From Streptomyces sp. NBC_01431 (GTDB lineage Bacteria > Actinomycetota > Actinomycetes > Streptomycetales > Streptomycetaceae), in contig NZ_CP109496.1 in NCBI RefSeq assembly GCF_036231355.1, positions 8,060,001 to 8,124,000 on the forward strand: DNA of 64,000 bases, read 5' to 3'. Positions 1-8,810 of the stretch are shown here, one piece after another; the stretch's first letter is position 1; each line of letters begins with the position of its first letter. The translations under genes and the position numbers were made by a program. The notes under the pieces are model-generated. The model was not told the DNA's origin and searched no databases. It saw only the letters and a list, made by a program, of their open reading frames with translations.

Positions 1-446
1 AGCAACTCAGGGAAGGGCCCACTGTGCCGAGCGGTCATCGCGACCTCCAGGGACGGACTTTGATCGATACGTCCGGAGGCTCATCCGATGGCCGCTTCCT
101 TATGCCCAAGACCACCCGCACGTCCAGTCAAACCACCCTGACCAGTGACCGCCTCACGAACCCGCCGTACACCACGTCCGTGGACGCGGCCCACGACCCT
201 TGACCAAAGAGAGAGGGGCACCCCCCCGTAGGCACACCAGTCCAGGGTCTCGTCGCAGCGGGGCTCTGCGGTCGTTCCAGAGCTTCCCCAGCGCCGTCAG
301 GCCACCGGCCGCTGGTCACTCCGTGACCGCGCAACCCACCACACCCGCGGCCCCCGGTGCCGCCGGACATCGCGTCCGCGGGTGTGGCCCTGGCACCTCA
401 GGCGGCACGTCCGCAGGTGCGCCGAGTGCAGCACTGAAGCCGCTCC
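1..446. other. no gene recognised
   Basis: No reading frame here has a recognisable family, a plausible ribosome binding site or consistent codon use. The short ORFs overlap each other on both strands and look like chance frames in high-GC DNA. The stretch lies next to scrambled IS debris and is probably intergenic or decayed sequence. Confidence 0.5.
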
Positions 447-560
447 TCATCGCCAGGTCGTGGGGACGTACCCGTAGCCCTGATTCGCGTACCCGGCGGT
501 CGCGTCGTAGTTCAGCAGCTTGGGCACACGGGTGTCGACCGTGACGAGCGGGGTGATCCC
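447..560 (-). pseudogene. unidentified C-terminal protein fragment
   Basis: On the minus strand about 35 codons read as a natural-looking C-terminus rich in Tyr, Asn and Gly (NYDATAGYANQGYGYVP) and end at TGA 447-449. No start codon or upstream continuation was found. I do not recognise the family; the composition would suit the end of a secreted protein. It is best taken as a remnant. Confidence 0.25.
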
Positions 561-754
561 TCATAGTGGTGCAGGCCCCCACGCTCGCCCCCGCCCGCTC
601 GGTACAGGTTCAAGCGTCAGGCAGTCGGACACACCTCGCGTCGGGCCTGGGTGAGTGCCGGATCGGCGACGGGCTCGCGTGACGGTGCGCCGTGTGGCAT
701 CGACATCGGTGCTGCTGTGCTGACGACCCGCGCCACAGGGCCGCCCGGAAGACG

Positions 755-1008
755 ATGTTGACGGCGAACCCGTACTTGGCTTGCTCGGGTGCTAGCAATG
801 TCATCGAGGACGAGATCGGCCTGCGGCTGGCGGCCCCCGGCGGCGACTGGCGCGCCCGCCCGGACATGGACCCGCAAGCCACCAGCGGGTTCCGGGCGGC
901 CATCGTCGCCCGCGCTCGTTTCATCGAGGATCTGATCGCTGAGCAGGCCCACTCGCCTCCCGCCTGCGGATCTTCGAGGTCGATCAGCCCGGCACCCAGG
1001 CCTGGAAG
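755..1008 (+). pseudogene. SAM-dependent methyltransferase (LCM/TIGR00027-like) remnant
   Basis: Residues such as GGDWRARPDMDP and FRAAIVARARFIEDLI match the N-terminal third of the leucine-carboxyl-methyltransferase-like SAM methyltransferases common in actinobacteria. In another frame the family motif FEVDQPGTQAWKR follows directly at about 964-1011. The roughly 25-30 residues that normally separate these blocks, including the SAM-binding glycine loop, are missing. The gene therefore carries an internal deletion with a frame change, and it is then fused to an IS110 fragment. It cannot make a working enzyme. Confidence 0.6.
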
Positions 1009-1092
1009 CGCACGAGCATGCCCGGTCTGGGCATCATCCTCGGCGCCGAGTTCCTGGCCGCCACCGGCGGCGGCAACGGGCGTTGGACCTGA
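1009..1092 (+). pseudogene. IS110-family transposase fragment
   Basis: In the same frame as the methyltransferase tail, the sequence MPGLGIILGAEFLAATGG is the helix-hairpin-helix-like block of the IS110/IS116/IS902 transposase C-terminal domain. It stops at TGA 1090-1092. Only about 25 codons remain. The in-frame switch from methyltransferase to transposase marks an old insertion or deletion junction. Confidence 0.6.
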
Positions 1093-1229
1093 CCAACGCC
1101 GGCCAGCCCGCAGAAGCCGGGAACATCGAGTCGGGCACGTCGTTGTCGGCGCTGGTCGCCGACGCCTTGCGCGTCTATCTCGCTGACGCCCATGGGCATG
1201 CACCGCAGTCGACCGAGGAGGAAGCCTGA
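1089..1229 (+). pseudogene. short fragment resembling a ribbon-helix-helix antitoxin tail
   Basis: Overlapping the IS110 fragment by a few bases in another frame, 46 codons end at TGA 1227-1229. The central stretch GTSLSALVADALRVYLAD resembles the second half of RHH antitoxins. There is no start codon. The resemblance is short and the identification is tentative. Confidence 0.25.
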
Positions 1230-1230
1230 A

Positions 1231-1360
1231 TCCGGCCCCCTGCGGGCGCTCCCGTGGCGCCGGCAGCCCTGTCAGGTACTCGCGAAAGCCCCGCCGCCGG
1301 CCAGGCTGAAGCAGAGGTCGTCGAACCGGGCCGCGTAGTCCTCCAACAGACACCGGCGCA
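1231..1360 (-). pseudogene. IS701-family transposase N-terminal remnant
   Basis: Two overlapping minus-strand frames together give DYAARFDDLCFSLAGG and then FREYLTGLPAPRER, the characteristic N-terminus of Streptomyces IS701-type transposases. A frameshift lies between the two blocks. Nothing of the catalytic DDE domain is present. Confidence 0.5.
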
Positions 1361-1507
1361 GGCGGACACAGACGGCGAGCGGTCATCTTCAGCGCCTGAC
1401 AAGGACGTTGGCTCCTCTCACCGGCCTACGGCCAACCAGTCCTGCCCGTCAACCCACACCACCGGCGGATTTAACGAACTACCGGTAACCTCGGCCGCTG
1501 TCAGCAG

Positions 1508-3439
1508 TCACTTGCCTGTCAGCAGGGCCAGACGCAGGGCCAGTTGGAGTTCGAGCGCGTGGTCGGGGGTGTTCCAGTCGGGCCCGAGGAGCGATTCGAT
1601 GCGGTCGAGGCGCTGGACGACGGTGTTGACATGGATGTGCAGTTCGTCCTTGGCCCGGGTCAGGTTGCAGCCGCTGGCGAAGTAGGTGCGCAGGGTGCCC
1701 ACGAGGTCGCTGCCGCGCCGGGCGTCGTAGTCCAGCAGCGGACCGAGGACGGAGTCGACGAAGCCGGCGACGTCGTGGTTGTCGCCGAGGAGCAGGCCAA
1801 GGAAGCCGAGGTCCGCGACGCTCGCGCCTTCGCCTGTGCGGCCCAGGACGTGCATGGCGCGCAGGCAGCGCCGGGCCTCGGCGTGCGCGGCTGCGAGCGC
1901 CGCAGGGCCGGCGGAGGGTCCGGCAGCCGCGACTGTGACGGCGGCGCCGGTGAGGTGGGTGAGCTGCGCGGAGGCCGTCCTGGCGGCGTCGGCGGGCGCG
2001 GTCTCGTCCTGAGGCAGGAGGATGACGATGGTCTCGTCGTGTTCGGCGCTGATGCCGCGGCGGCCGAAGAGATGCTGCACGCCGGCGGTGGACAGCTTGG
2101 TGCTGGCCCGGGCGGCGGATTCGGCGACGAGCAGCAGGTGTGGGCGTTCGAGGTCGATGCCGAGGCGGCGTCCTCGGTCGATGAGCCCGACTGGATCGCG
2201 GTCGGGTGTGGTGAGCAATTCGGTGAGAAGCTCGCCGCGGATGCGGTTCTCGGTCTCCGCGACGGTGCGTCGCAGCAGGAGCAGGAGTGCTGTGACCACG
2301 CTGGCGCGTTCGAAGAGCCGCCGGTCCGCGTCCTGCAGGTCCGGGTGGTCGAGCAGGACGAGGCTGCCCAGGAGTTCGGGCCCGGCGAGGACGGCGCAGA
2401 TCCAGTGCGTGTCGAGTCGGACTGCGTGGGCGGCTGCCCGGGAGGCAGCTGCGGCCTCCGCGATCGTGTCGGGCTCGATCGAGAGGTCGGGGGCGGTTCC
2501 GGTCTGCGCGAGCCGGTTGCCGGCCGGGTCGTGGACGCTGATCGGGTGGCCGAGGAGTTCGGCGAGGGCTGCCGCGACATCACGCGTTCCTCCGCCGCGC
2601 AGGACGAGGTCGGTGAGGCGGTCGTGGGCCTCCTCGGCGCGCTGGATCGCGGCGGCGTGCGCGCGGATGACCGCATTGGCGTGGGCGAGTTCCGCGAGAG
2701 CGGCCTGGGTTTCGTCGAGGGCACGTGCGGTGTCGATGGCGATCGCGGCGTGAGCGGCCAGAGAGCACAGGAGCGCGACCTCGTCGGGCGAGAAGGTGCG
2801 TGGGGTGCGGTCGGACGCGAACAGCACGCCGATGACCTTGCCGCCCTCCGTGGTGCTGGAGCCGAGGAGGAGGGGGACACCGAGGATGGCGACCAAGCCC
2901 TCGTCGAGGACTCCGGCGTCGATGGGGTCGGTGTGCGCGAACCGGTCGTCGGTGCGGTAGTCGGCCGTGACGTAGGGGCGGGCGGTCTGGGCGACGAGGC
3001 CGCCCAATCCCTTGCCCAGCGGCACGCGTAGGGCCTGGAAGAGGGGGGAGACGGACCCGTCGGTGACGCGCATGTAGGTGTCGCCCGCTCGCTCGTCCGG
3101 GAGCGTCAGGTAGGCGGTGTCGGTGCCCAGCAGCAGGCGTGCGCGGTGCACGATCGAGCGCAGCACGGCGTCCAGGTCGCGTAGGGCTGCGAGGTCGCCG
3201 GCGGTGTCGAACAGCGCGGCGAGTTCCGCCTCGCGGCGGCGGTGCTGGGTCAGGGTGCGGTGGACACTCAGCGCGAGCGAGGCCACCCGCTCGATCTTGT
3301 CGAGTTCGCTCGGGTCCGCGCCTGCGGCGCGGGCATCGGCCAGCGGGCGGCCGAGTTCGTCTGCGGTGGCGTCCTTCGCGAGGAGTTCCAGCAGGCGGTG
3401 GATGGTGGGGGAAGCGTGGTCGGACATGGCCGCCGTCAT
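1508..3439 (-). CDS. GAF-domain PucR/CdaR-type transcriptional regulator
   Basis: The protein has 643 residues. A GAF sensor domain lies at about residues 75-250, a linker and CdaR-like GGDEF-related region in the middle, and a C-terminal PucR helix-turn-helix at about 577-640 (core LTRAKDELHIHVNTVVQRLDRI). Proteins of this type usually respond to a small molecule and activate adjacent catabolic genes. It lies downstream of the MHS transporter and hydroxybutyrate dehydrogenase genes on the same strand, with an 89-bp gap, and is their likely regulator. Start choice is uncertain: a second ATG lies 12 bases further in and neither has a strong ribosome binding site. Confidence 0.85.
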   Translation of the reverse strand: MTAAMSDHASPTIHRLLELLAKDATADELGRPLADARAAGADPSELDKIERVASLALSVHRTLTQHRRREAELAALFDTAGDLAALRDLDAVLRSIVHRARLLLGTDTAYLTLPDERAGDTYMRVTDGSVSPLFQALRVPLGKGLGGLVAQTARPYVTADYRTDDRFAHTDPIDAGVLDEGLVAILGVPLLLGSSTTEGGKVIGVLFASDRTPRTFSPDEVALLCSLAAHAAIAIDTARALDETQAALAELAHANAVIRAHAAAIQRAEEAHDRLTDLVLRGGGTRDVAAALAELLGHPISVHDPAGNRLAQTGTAPDLSIEPDTIAEAAAASRAAAHAVRLDTHWICAVLAGPELLGSLVLLDHPDLQDADRRLFERASVVTALLLLLRRTVAETENRIRGELLTELLTTPDRDPVGLIDRGRRLGIDLERPHLLLVAESAARASTKLSTAGVQHLFGRRGISAEHDETIVILLPQDETAPADAARTASAQLTHLTGAAVTVAAAGPSAGPAALAAAHAEARRCLRAMHVLGRTGEGASVADLGFLGLLLGDNHDVAGFVDSVLGPLLDYDARRGSDLVGTLRTYFASGCNLTRAKDELHIHVNTVVQRLDRIESLLGPDWNTPDHALELQLALRLALLTGK

Positions 3440-3528
3440 CGTCGAACGTGGATGATTGGGTGGGATGTGCCGACCGGCGTGGCCCCGTCACAGGGCTGGG
3501 CCGGTCGGCGTCTGCGGTGGACGACAGG

Positions 3529-4926
3529 CTAGTAGTCGGCTCGGCTCGGGGCCAGATCGCGTTCACTGCTCGCCGGTGCGCTGCCGGAGCTGGGAGCGAC
3601 AGCGGCCAGGTCGCGGTCACGGGTCTCCTTGGCGAACAGCAGCGCGACTATGGTGATCGCCGCAGCGACGCCCACGTACAGGGAGATCGGTGAGGCGTTT
3701 CCGTAGGAGGCCAGCAGGGCGGTGGCGATCAGCGGCGCGGGGGCTCCTGCGGCGACCGAGGCGAACTGGGCGCCGATGGACGCGCCGGAGTAGCGCACCC
3801 GGGTGCCGAACATCTCGGCGAAGAACGCCGCTTGCGGGGCGTACATGGCGCTGTGGAAGACCAGGCCCACGGTAATCGCGAGAGCGAGCGCCGGGAAGCT
3901 CTTGGTGTCCACCAGGGAGAAGAACGGCCAGATCCACGCCGCCATGCCGATTGCCCCGGCCAGGTACACCGGTCTGCGGCCGATCCGGTCCGACAGGGCA
4001 CCGAAGAGCGGGATCAGGCAGAACTGGATCGCGGAGCCGATCAGCACCGCGTTCAGTGCGGTGTGCTCCTTGATCTTCAGGTGCTCCACGCAGTACGCGA
4101 GGATGAAGGTCGTGATGACGTAGTAGGAGATGTTCTCCGCCATCCGGGCGCCCATCGCCACCAGGACGTCCTTCCAGTGGTGGCGCAGCACAACAAACAA
4201 CGGGGCGGGCTCGGCAGTCTGCTCGGCCTTGTGGGTCTCGGCCCGGGCGAGGGCGTCCTGGAAGACGGGGGAGTCCTCCACCGACATGCGGATCCACAGG
4301 CCCACGCCGACCAGAAGCGCGGAGAGCAGGAACGGGATGCGCCAACCCCAGGAGACGATCGCGGAGTCGGACTGCACCGAAGTCAGCAGGGTGAGCACAC
4401 CGACGGCGAGCAGGTTGCCGAGCGGGGCGCCACCCTGCGGCCAGGAGGCCCAAAAACCCCGCCGCTTGGCGTCACCGTGCTCGGAGACCAGGATGACGGC
4501 GCCGCCCCACTCTCCGCCGAGCGCGAAGCCCTGGATCACACGGAGGGTGGTCAGCAGCAGCGGAGCGGCCACGCCGATCGCGTTGTAGGTCGGCAGGCAT
4601 CCAATGAGCGTGGTTGCCGTGCCCATCATCAGCAGGCTCACCACCAGCAGCTTCTTGCGGCCGATCCGGTCGCCGAAGTGACCGAAGACCAGCGCGCCGA
4701 TGGGCCGAGCGGCGAAGCCGATGGCGTAGGTGAGGAAGGCGAGCAGCGTGCCGGTCAGCGGATCGGACTTCGGGAAGAAGACCTTGCCGAAGACCAGCGC
4801 GGCGGCGGAGCCGTAGAGGAAGTAGTCGTACCACTCGATCGTCGTGCCGATGAGGCTCGCTCCGACCACGCGTCCCAGGCCGCGGGGTCTGGCGGGAGCA
4901 TTCGCAGCGGCGGGAATGCCGGCCAT
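3529..4926 (-). CDS. MHS-family (metabolite:H+ symporter) MFS transporter
   Basis: A 465-residue integral membrane protein of normal MFS length with about 12 hydrophobic segments. The MHS signatures are clear: EWYDYFLYG at residues 31-39 at the start of TM1, and GHFGDRIGRKK at 82-92 in the loop between TM2 and TM3. The family imports organic acids with protons. It lies 58 bp downstream of the hydroxybutyrate dehydrogenase gene on the same strand, so 3-hydroxybutyrate or a related acid is a plausible substrate; that part is inference. Confidence 0.9.
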   Translation of the reverse strand: MAGIPAAANAPARPRGLGRVVGASLIGTTIEWYDYFLYGSAAALVFGKVFFPKSDPLTGTLLAFLTYAIGFAARPIGALVFGHFGDRIGRKKLLVVSLLMMGTATTLIGCLPTYNAIGVAAPLLLTTLRVIQGFALGGEWGGAVILVSEHGDAKRRGFWASWPQGGAPLGNLLAVGVLTLLTSVQSDSAIVSWGWRIPFLLSALLVGVGLWIRMSVEDSPVFQDALARAETHKAEQTAEPAPLFVVLRHHWKDVLVAMGARMAENISYYVITTFILAYCVEHLKIKEHTALNAVLIGSAIQFCLIPLFGALSDRIGRRPVYLAGAIGMAAWIWPFFSLVDTKSFPALALAITVGLVFHSAMYAPQAAFFAEMFGTRVRYSGASIGAQFASVAAGAPAPLIATALLASYGNASPISLYVGVAAAITIVALLFAKETRDRDLAAVAPSSGSAPASSERDLAPSRADY

Positions 4927-4984
4927 GGTGTCACCGTCTCGTGAGAGTTGTTGATGGGATGGGGGTGGGGCAGCTAAGAAGCGG

Positions 4985-5740
4985 TCAGTGAGCGGTCCAA
5001 CCGCCGTCCAGGGGCAGAAAGGCGCCGGTCAGGTAGCCGGTGTGCGGGCCGCACAGCCACAGCGCGGCCGCTGCCACCTCCCCGGGCTCGATGAGCCGCT
5101 TGATGGCGGAGCGTTCGAGCATCACCTGCTCGACCACGTCCTGCGCGGCTATTCCGTGCGCGAGCGCCTGGTCGGCGATCTGCTGCTCGACCAGCGGGGT
5201 ACGCACGTATCCGGGGTTGACGCAGTTGCTGGTCACGCCGTGCGCGGCCGCCTCCAGGGCGACCACCTTGCTCATGCCTTCCAGCGCGTGCTTCGCCGCG
5301 ACGTACGCCACCTTGTACGGGCTGGCGCGCAGGCCGTGCACGGAGGAGATGTTCACGATCCGCCCCCACCCCTGCGCGTACATGTGCGGCAGGGTGCGGC
5401 GGATGATGCGGAACGGTGCCTCAACCATGACCCGCTGGATCAGGGCGAACTGTTCCGGCGGGAAGTCGTGGACGGGGGCGACGTGCTGCAGCCCGGCGTT
5501 GTTGACCACGATGTCCGCGTCGTCCGGCAGGCCGTCGACCGCCTCCGGGTCGGACAGGTCGACCACCAAGGCGGTCCCGCCGCTCTCGTCCGCTACGGCC
5601 TTGGCCGCGTCCATCGCCCGGTCGACAAGGTAGACGCGCGCGCCAGCCTCGGCGAAGGCCAACGCGCAGGCGCGTCCGATGCCGCTCGCAGCCCCGGTGA
5701 TCAGAGCCGTACGGCCGACAAGGAAGTGAGTGCTCTCCAT
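4985..5740 (-). CDS. 3-hydroxybutyrate dehydrogenase (SDR family)
   Basis: A 251-residue classical short-chain dehydrogenase. Cofactor loop TGAASGIG is at residues 15-22, NNAG at 80-83, and the catalytic Ser near 133, Tyr146 and Lys150 (YVAAK). D40 after the second strand favours NAD over NADP. The sequence resembles D-3-hydroxybutyrate dehydrogenases (VNNAGLQHVAPV; FLPLDGGWTAH C-terminus), which interconvert 3-hydroxybutyrate and acetoacetate. It is the first gene of a minus-strand unit with the transporter and PucR regulator. An acetoacetyl-CoA reductase role is a less likely alternative. Confidence 0.85.
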   Translation of the reverse strand: MESTHFLVGRTALITGAASGIGRACALAFAEAGARVYLVDRAMDAAKAVADESGGTALVVDLSDPEAVDGLPDDADIVVNNAGLQHVAPVHDFPPEQFALIQRVMVEAPFRIIRRTLPHMYAQGWGRIVNISSVHGLRASPYKVAYVAAKHALEGMSKVVALEAAAHGVTSNCVNPGYVRTPLVEQQIADQALAHGIAAQDVVEQVMLERSAIKRLIEPGEVAAAALWLCGPHTGYLTGAFLPLDGGWTAH

Positions 5741-5831
5741 ACCGGGTCACCGTAGGGATGCAGGTCACGCTCTCCCATGTGAACCTCCCCCACAGTCGTG
5801 CGACGGGATGTGGCAGCACAGCCCATACCGC

Positions 5832-6056
5832 TCAGCGCCCACAGCCCCTTCTACCAACAGCGATCCTGCGCAATGGCGAACCGCTGGCGGACCGGGAACA
5901 GCCACCCGGGGGGCGATGTGCCGCGTCGCGTCGCGTCGCAGACCTGGAGCTGATGAATCCCGCGCCCTCGGCCACTGCGCCTGCCAAGCGGGCCAGTTCT
6001 ATCGCCGAACCAGTGAGTTCCACCTCGCCGAAGATGGGATCGGACACGAGAATCAT
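5832..6056 (-). CDS. small protein coupled to the P450, probably truncated
   Basis: Its ATG at 6056 overlaps the P450 stop codon as ATGA, so it is placed to be translationally coupled. The first 35 residues (MILVSDPIFGEVELTGSAIE...) look like a folded protein and faintly resemble Imm32-like immunity proteins. From about residue 40 the sequence becomes Arg/Ser/Gly-rich and unlikely to be native, which suggests a frameshift or 3' truncation. Function unknown. Confidence 0.35.
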   Translation of the reverse strand: MILVSDPIFGEVELTGSAIELARLAGAVAEGAGFISSRSATRRDAAHRPPGGCSRSASGSPLRRIAVGRRGCGR

Positions 6057-7318
6057 GGGCATCGCTCCTGCAAGGTCGGGACGGGACCGCGAAGATCACC
6101 CACCCTACGTATCGGCAGCAGCCGTTCGAAGGCGACCGGGAGCCGTTCCGGGCCGCGCAGGATGGCGTTTTCGCGGTAAGGCGGTGGGTCGGCGGCCAGG
6201 CGGGGAGAGACCAGGCGGCCGGCGAGCGCGGTCAGGGCGATCTGGGCCTCGGCGCGGGCGAGGGTGGCGCCGATGCAGTAGTGGATGCCGCCGCCGAAGC
6301 CGAGATGGGCGTTGTCGGCGCGGTCGGGCAGGAACTGGTCGGGGTCGGTGAAGCGCCGCGGGTCGCGGTTGCCGGCGGCCAGGAGCAGGCGGATGCGTGA
6401 GCCCTTGGGGATGGTGGTCCCGGCGATGTCGATGTCGGCCAGGGTGCTGCGTCCGGACATCTGCACCGGCGGGTCGTACCGAAGCACCTCCTCCACCAGC
6501 GGCGTGGCCAGGTCGGGGTCGGTGCGCAGGCGGGCGAGGAGGTCGGGGTGGCGCAGCAGGGCGAGGGTCCCGTTGGCGATGAGGTTGACGGTGGTTTCGT
6601 GACCGGCGATGAGCAGCAGGCCGAGGGTGACACGGAGGTCGATGGCGTCCATCGGTCCGTCGGGGCTCTGGTCGTTCATCAGGCCGGCCAGTAGGTCGCT
6701 GCCGCCGTCGGCGTTGTGCCGTGCGATCAGCCCCTCCAGGTACTCCACCAACTCGGTGCGTGCCTGCTGGAGTTCGTGTATCTCCTCCTCGGTCTGGGTG
6801 TCGACGGGGTCCAGGCCGCGGGTCAGGCGGCGGGCGAGAGAGCCGAAGAGGCGCTCGTCCTCGCGCGGTACGCCGAGCAGTTCGCAGATGACGGTGACCG
6901 GCAGCGGGTAGGCGAGGTCGGCGACCACGTCCAGCTGTCCCGGCTGCTCGCTGGTGTGCGCGTCGAGTAGCTCGGTGACGAGGGTGTCGATGTGGTCGCG
7001 CATGCCCATGATGCGCGGGATGAACTGCTGGGTCACCGCCTGGCGCAGCTGGTCGTGGCGGGGCGGGTCCTCCATCAACAGGCTCTTGCGGATCGGCTGC
7101 TGTTGCGGGTTGAGGCGGTCGGCGCTGATCCGCGGGTCACGGAGCAGCAGGCTGATCTCGCGGTGTCCGGTCGCCAGCCAGGATCCGTCGGCCATCTGTA
7201 CCACCGGCTGTTGCAGCAGCTGCTCGTAGGCGGGGTAGGGGTCGGCGCGGTTCTCGTAGCGCAGGGCGTGGGCGAACAGCTCCGTGGGGAAGTGCTGTTG
7301 CTGGATGGTTGGGGTCAT
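6053..7318 (-). CDS. cytochrome P450
   Basis: A 421-residue bacterial class I P450 of normal length. The I-helix oxygen motif AGHETT is at residues 238-243, the K-helix ExxR at 277-280, and the heme loop FGGGIHYCIG at 341-350 with Cys348 as thiolate ligand. It is the last full gene of a ferredoxin, ferredoxin-reductase, P450 operon, 25 bp after the reductase stop. All electron-transfer partners are therefore encoded beside it. The acidic SMEDPPRH-type and ARAEAQ motifs are typical of Streptomyces CYP105/107-like enzymes; the substrate cannot be read from sequence. Confidence 0.95.
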   Translation of the reverse strand: MTPTIQQQHFPTELFAHALRYENRADPYPAYEQLLQQPVVQMADGSWLATGHREISLLLRDPRISADRLNPQQQPIRKSLLMEDPPRHDQLRQAVTQQFIPRIMGMRDHIDTLVTELLDAHTSEQPGQLDVVADLAYPLPVTVICELLGVPREDERLFGSLARRLTRGLDPVDTQTEEEIHELQQARTELVEYLEGLIARHNADGGSDLLAGLMNDQSPDGPMDAIDLRVTLGLLLIAGHETTVNLIANGTLALLRHPDLLARLRTDPDLATPLVEEVLRYDPPVQMSGRSTLADIDIAGTTIPKGSRIRLLLAAGNRDPRRFTDPDQFLPDRADNAHLGFGGGIHYCIGATLARAEAQIALTALAGRLVSPRLAADPPPYRENAILRGPERLPVAFERLLPIRRVGDLRGPVPTLQERCP

Positions 7319-7343
7319 GGTGTGGCTCCCTCACTCGTGTCTC

Positions 7344-8810
7344 TCACTCGTGTCCGGCCAGGACGGACGGGACGGAGGGGACGGATGGGGCGGATACGGT
7401 GGATGGGCTGGACTCGATGGGCGGGGTGGACTGGACAGGCGGGGCCGGCGGCGTGGACGGAGCGGGCAGGTGGCCCGGTGACGGGTCGACGGTCCGGGGG
7501 ACGGCGGCCGGGGCGGTGCCAGGGAAATCGGCGTCGAGGGGTTCGAGCCGGTCCGGCCCGTCGGTGGCGTTGAGCACCGGCGGGAACGGCGCTTGGGCCT
7601 CGATCAGCGCCGCGTATCCGTCCAGCACGCGGGGCGCGTCCACCGCGACGACGGCGACCAGGCGCCCGCGCTGCCCGTATGCGGCGACGAACTGCCGCTG
7701 GTCGAGCGCGCCCTGGGTGACCACGACCTGGTCGGCGAGGGCGGGCAGCCCCAGGCACTTGAGGTTCATCCCGAACTGGTTGGACCAGAACGCCGGCAGC
7801 GGCCGGTGGTCGCGGTGTTCGCGCGGCGGGTGGGTCATGTTGTGGGCGGCGGTACGGGCCTGGGCGACGGCGTTGTCCCAGTGGTCCAGGCGCAGCAGTT
7901 GCCCGGGGTAGAGCGGGTGCGGCCAGCGGGCGATATCGCCGGCGACGAAGACGTCCGCAAGTGGTGTCCCGTCGTCGGTCAGGGCCCGGCAGGACGCGTC
8001 GCACGCCACGCCGCGGGCGTCGGCGGCCAGCCCGGAGCCGGCCAGCCACTCGGTGTTGGCCATGGCGCCGGCGGCGACGACTGCGACCTCGGCCGTCACC
8101 ACCGTGCCGTCGGAGAGGACCGCGTGCCGCAGGCGGCCGTCGGCATCGCCCTCCAGGGCGTGGACGGTGGTGCCGAGGCGCAGGTCCACGCCGGCGTCGC
8201 GGTACCAGCGGGCCGCGGCGCCGCCGATCACCCCGCCCAGCGCGCTCGACAGGGGGGCGCCGCTGCGCTGGGTCACGGTCACCTCGATGCCCAGGTCGCG
8301 GCAGACCGAGGCGACCTCGCCGCCGGTGAACCCGGCGCCGATGACCAGCACCCGCTGCGGTCCGGCTGCCAGCGCGGCGCGCAGCCGGTCGGCGTCGTCG
8401 CGGGAACGCAGCAGGTGCACCCCGTGCAGGGCGCCGCCCCGCTCCGTTGGCCAAGGCCGGGACCGGGTGCCGGTGGCTATCAGCAGCCGGTCGTAGCCCA
8501 CCTGTCGCCCGTCGGCCAGCGTCACCGTGCGGGTGCGCGAATCGAGGCCGTCGGCGCGGGTGCCGAGCAGCCATCGGGCGTCGATGTCGCGCAGACGGGG
8601 CAACTCGGTGTGGTCGCTGGTCAGCCAGCCGGACAGCACCGCCTTGGACAGCGGCGGGCGGTCGTAGGGCGCGTACGGCTCGTCGCCGATGAGGGTGAGC
8701 TCGCCGGTGAACCCCTCGTCCCGCAGTGCCTCGGCGGCACGCAGTCCCGCCAGGGAGGCGCCGACCACGACGATGCGCTCGGGGGCGGTCACCGTATCGG
8801 GGGCGGTCAC
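7344..8810 (-). CDS. NAD(P)H-dependent ferredoxin reductase (FAD)
   Basis: A 488-residue FAD/NAD(P)H oxidoreductase of the rhodocoxin/putidaredoxin reductase type. An N-terminal FAD-binding loop (VVGASLAG), the YDRPPLSK motif, a second Rossmann loop (VIGAGFTGGE) and the FAD-side GDIARWP are all visible. The GTG at 8808-8810 overlaps the ferredoxin stop as GTGA and puts the FAD loop at the right distance from the N-terminus; the longer upstream frame is low-complexity shadow of the ferredoxin gene. An unusual feature is a tail of about 60 residues rich in Pro and Ser (PAPSTPPAPP, VPSVPSV) beyond the normal end of the family. Confidence 0.9.
   Translation of the reverse strand: MTAPDTVTAPERIVVVGASLAGLRAAEALRDEGFTGELTLIGDEPYAPYDRPPLSKAVLSGWLTSDHTELPRLRDIDARWLLGTRADGLDSRTRTVTLADGRQVGYDRLLIATGTRSRPWPTERGGALHGVHLLRSRDDADRLRAALAAGPQRVLVIGAGFTGGEVASVCRDLGIEVTVTQRSGAPLSSALGGVIGGAAARWYRDAGVDLRLGTTVHALEGDADGRLRHAVLSDGTVVTAEVAVVAAGAMANTEWLAGSGLAADARGVACDASCRALTDDGTPLADVFVAGDIARWPHPLYPGQLLRLDHWDNAVAQARTAAHNMTHPPREHRDHRPLPAFWSNQFGMNLKCLGLPALADQVVVTQGALDQRQFVAAYGQRGRLVAVVAVDAPRVLDGYAALIEAQAPFPPVLNATDGPDRLEPLDADFPGTAPAAVPRTVDPSPGHLPAPSTPPAPPVQSTPPIESSPSTVSAPSVPSVPSVLAGHE

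Noticed and set aside
1544..3031. 495-codon plus-strand ORF
   Set aside because: It lies entirely antisense to the PucR regulator gene, is Gly/Val/Glu-rich low-complexity and has no family; it is a high-GC shadow frame.
7350..7430. GGACGGA-like repeats as a regulatory array
   Set aside because: They lie inside the coding frame of the reductase tail and are explained by its Pro-Ser-Val repeats.
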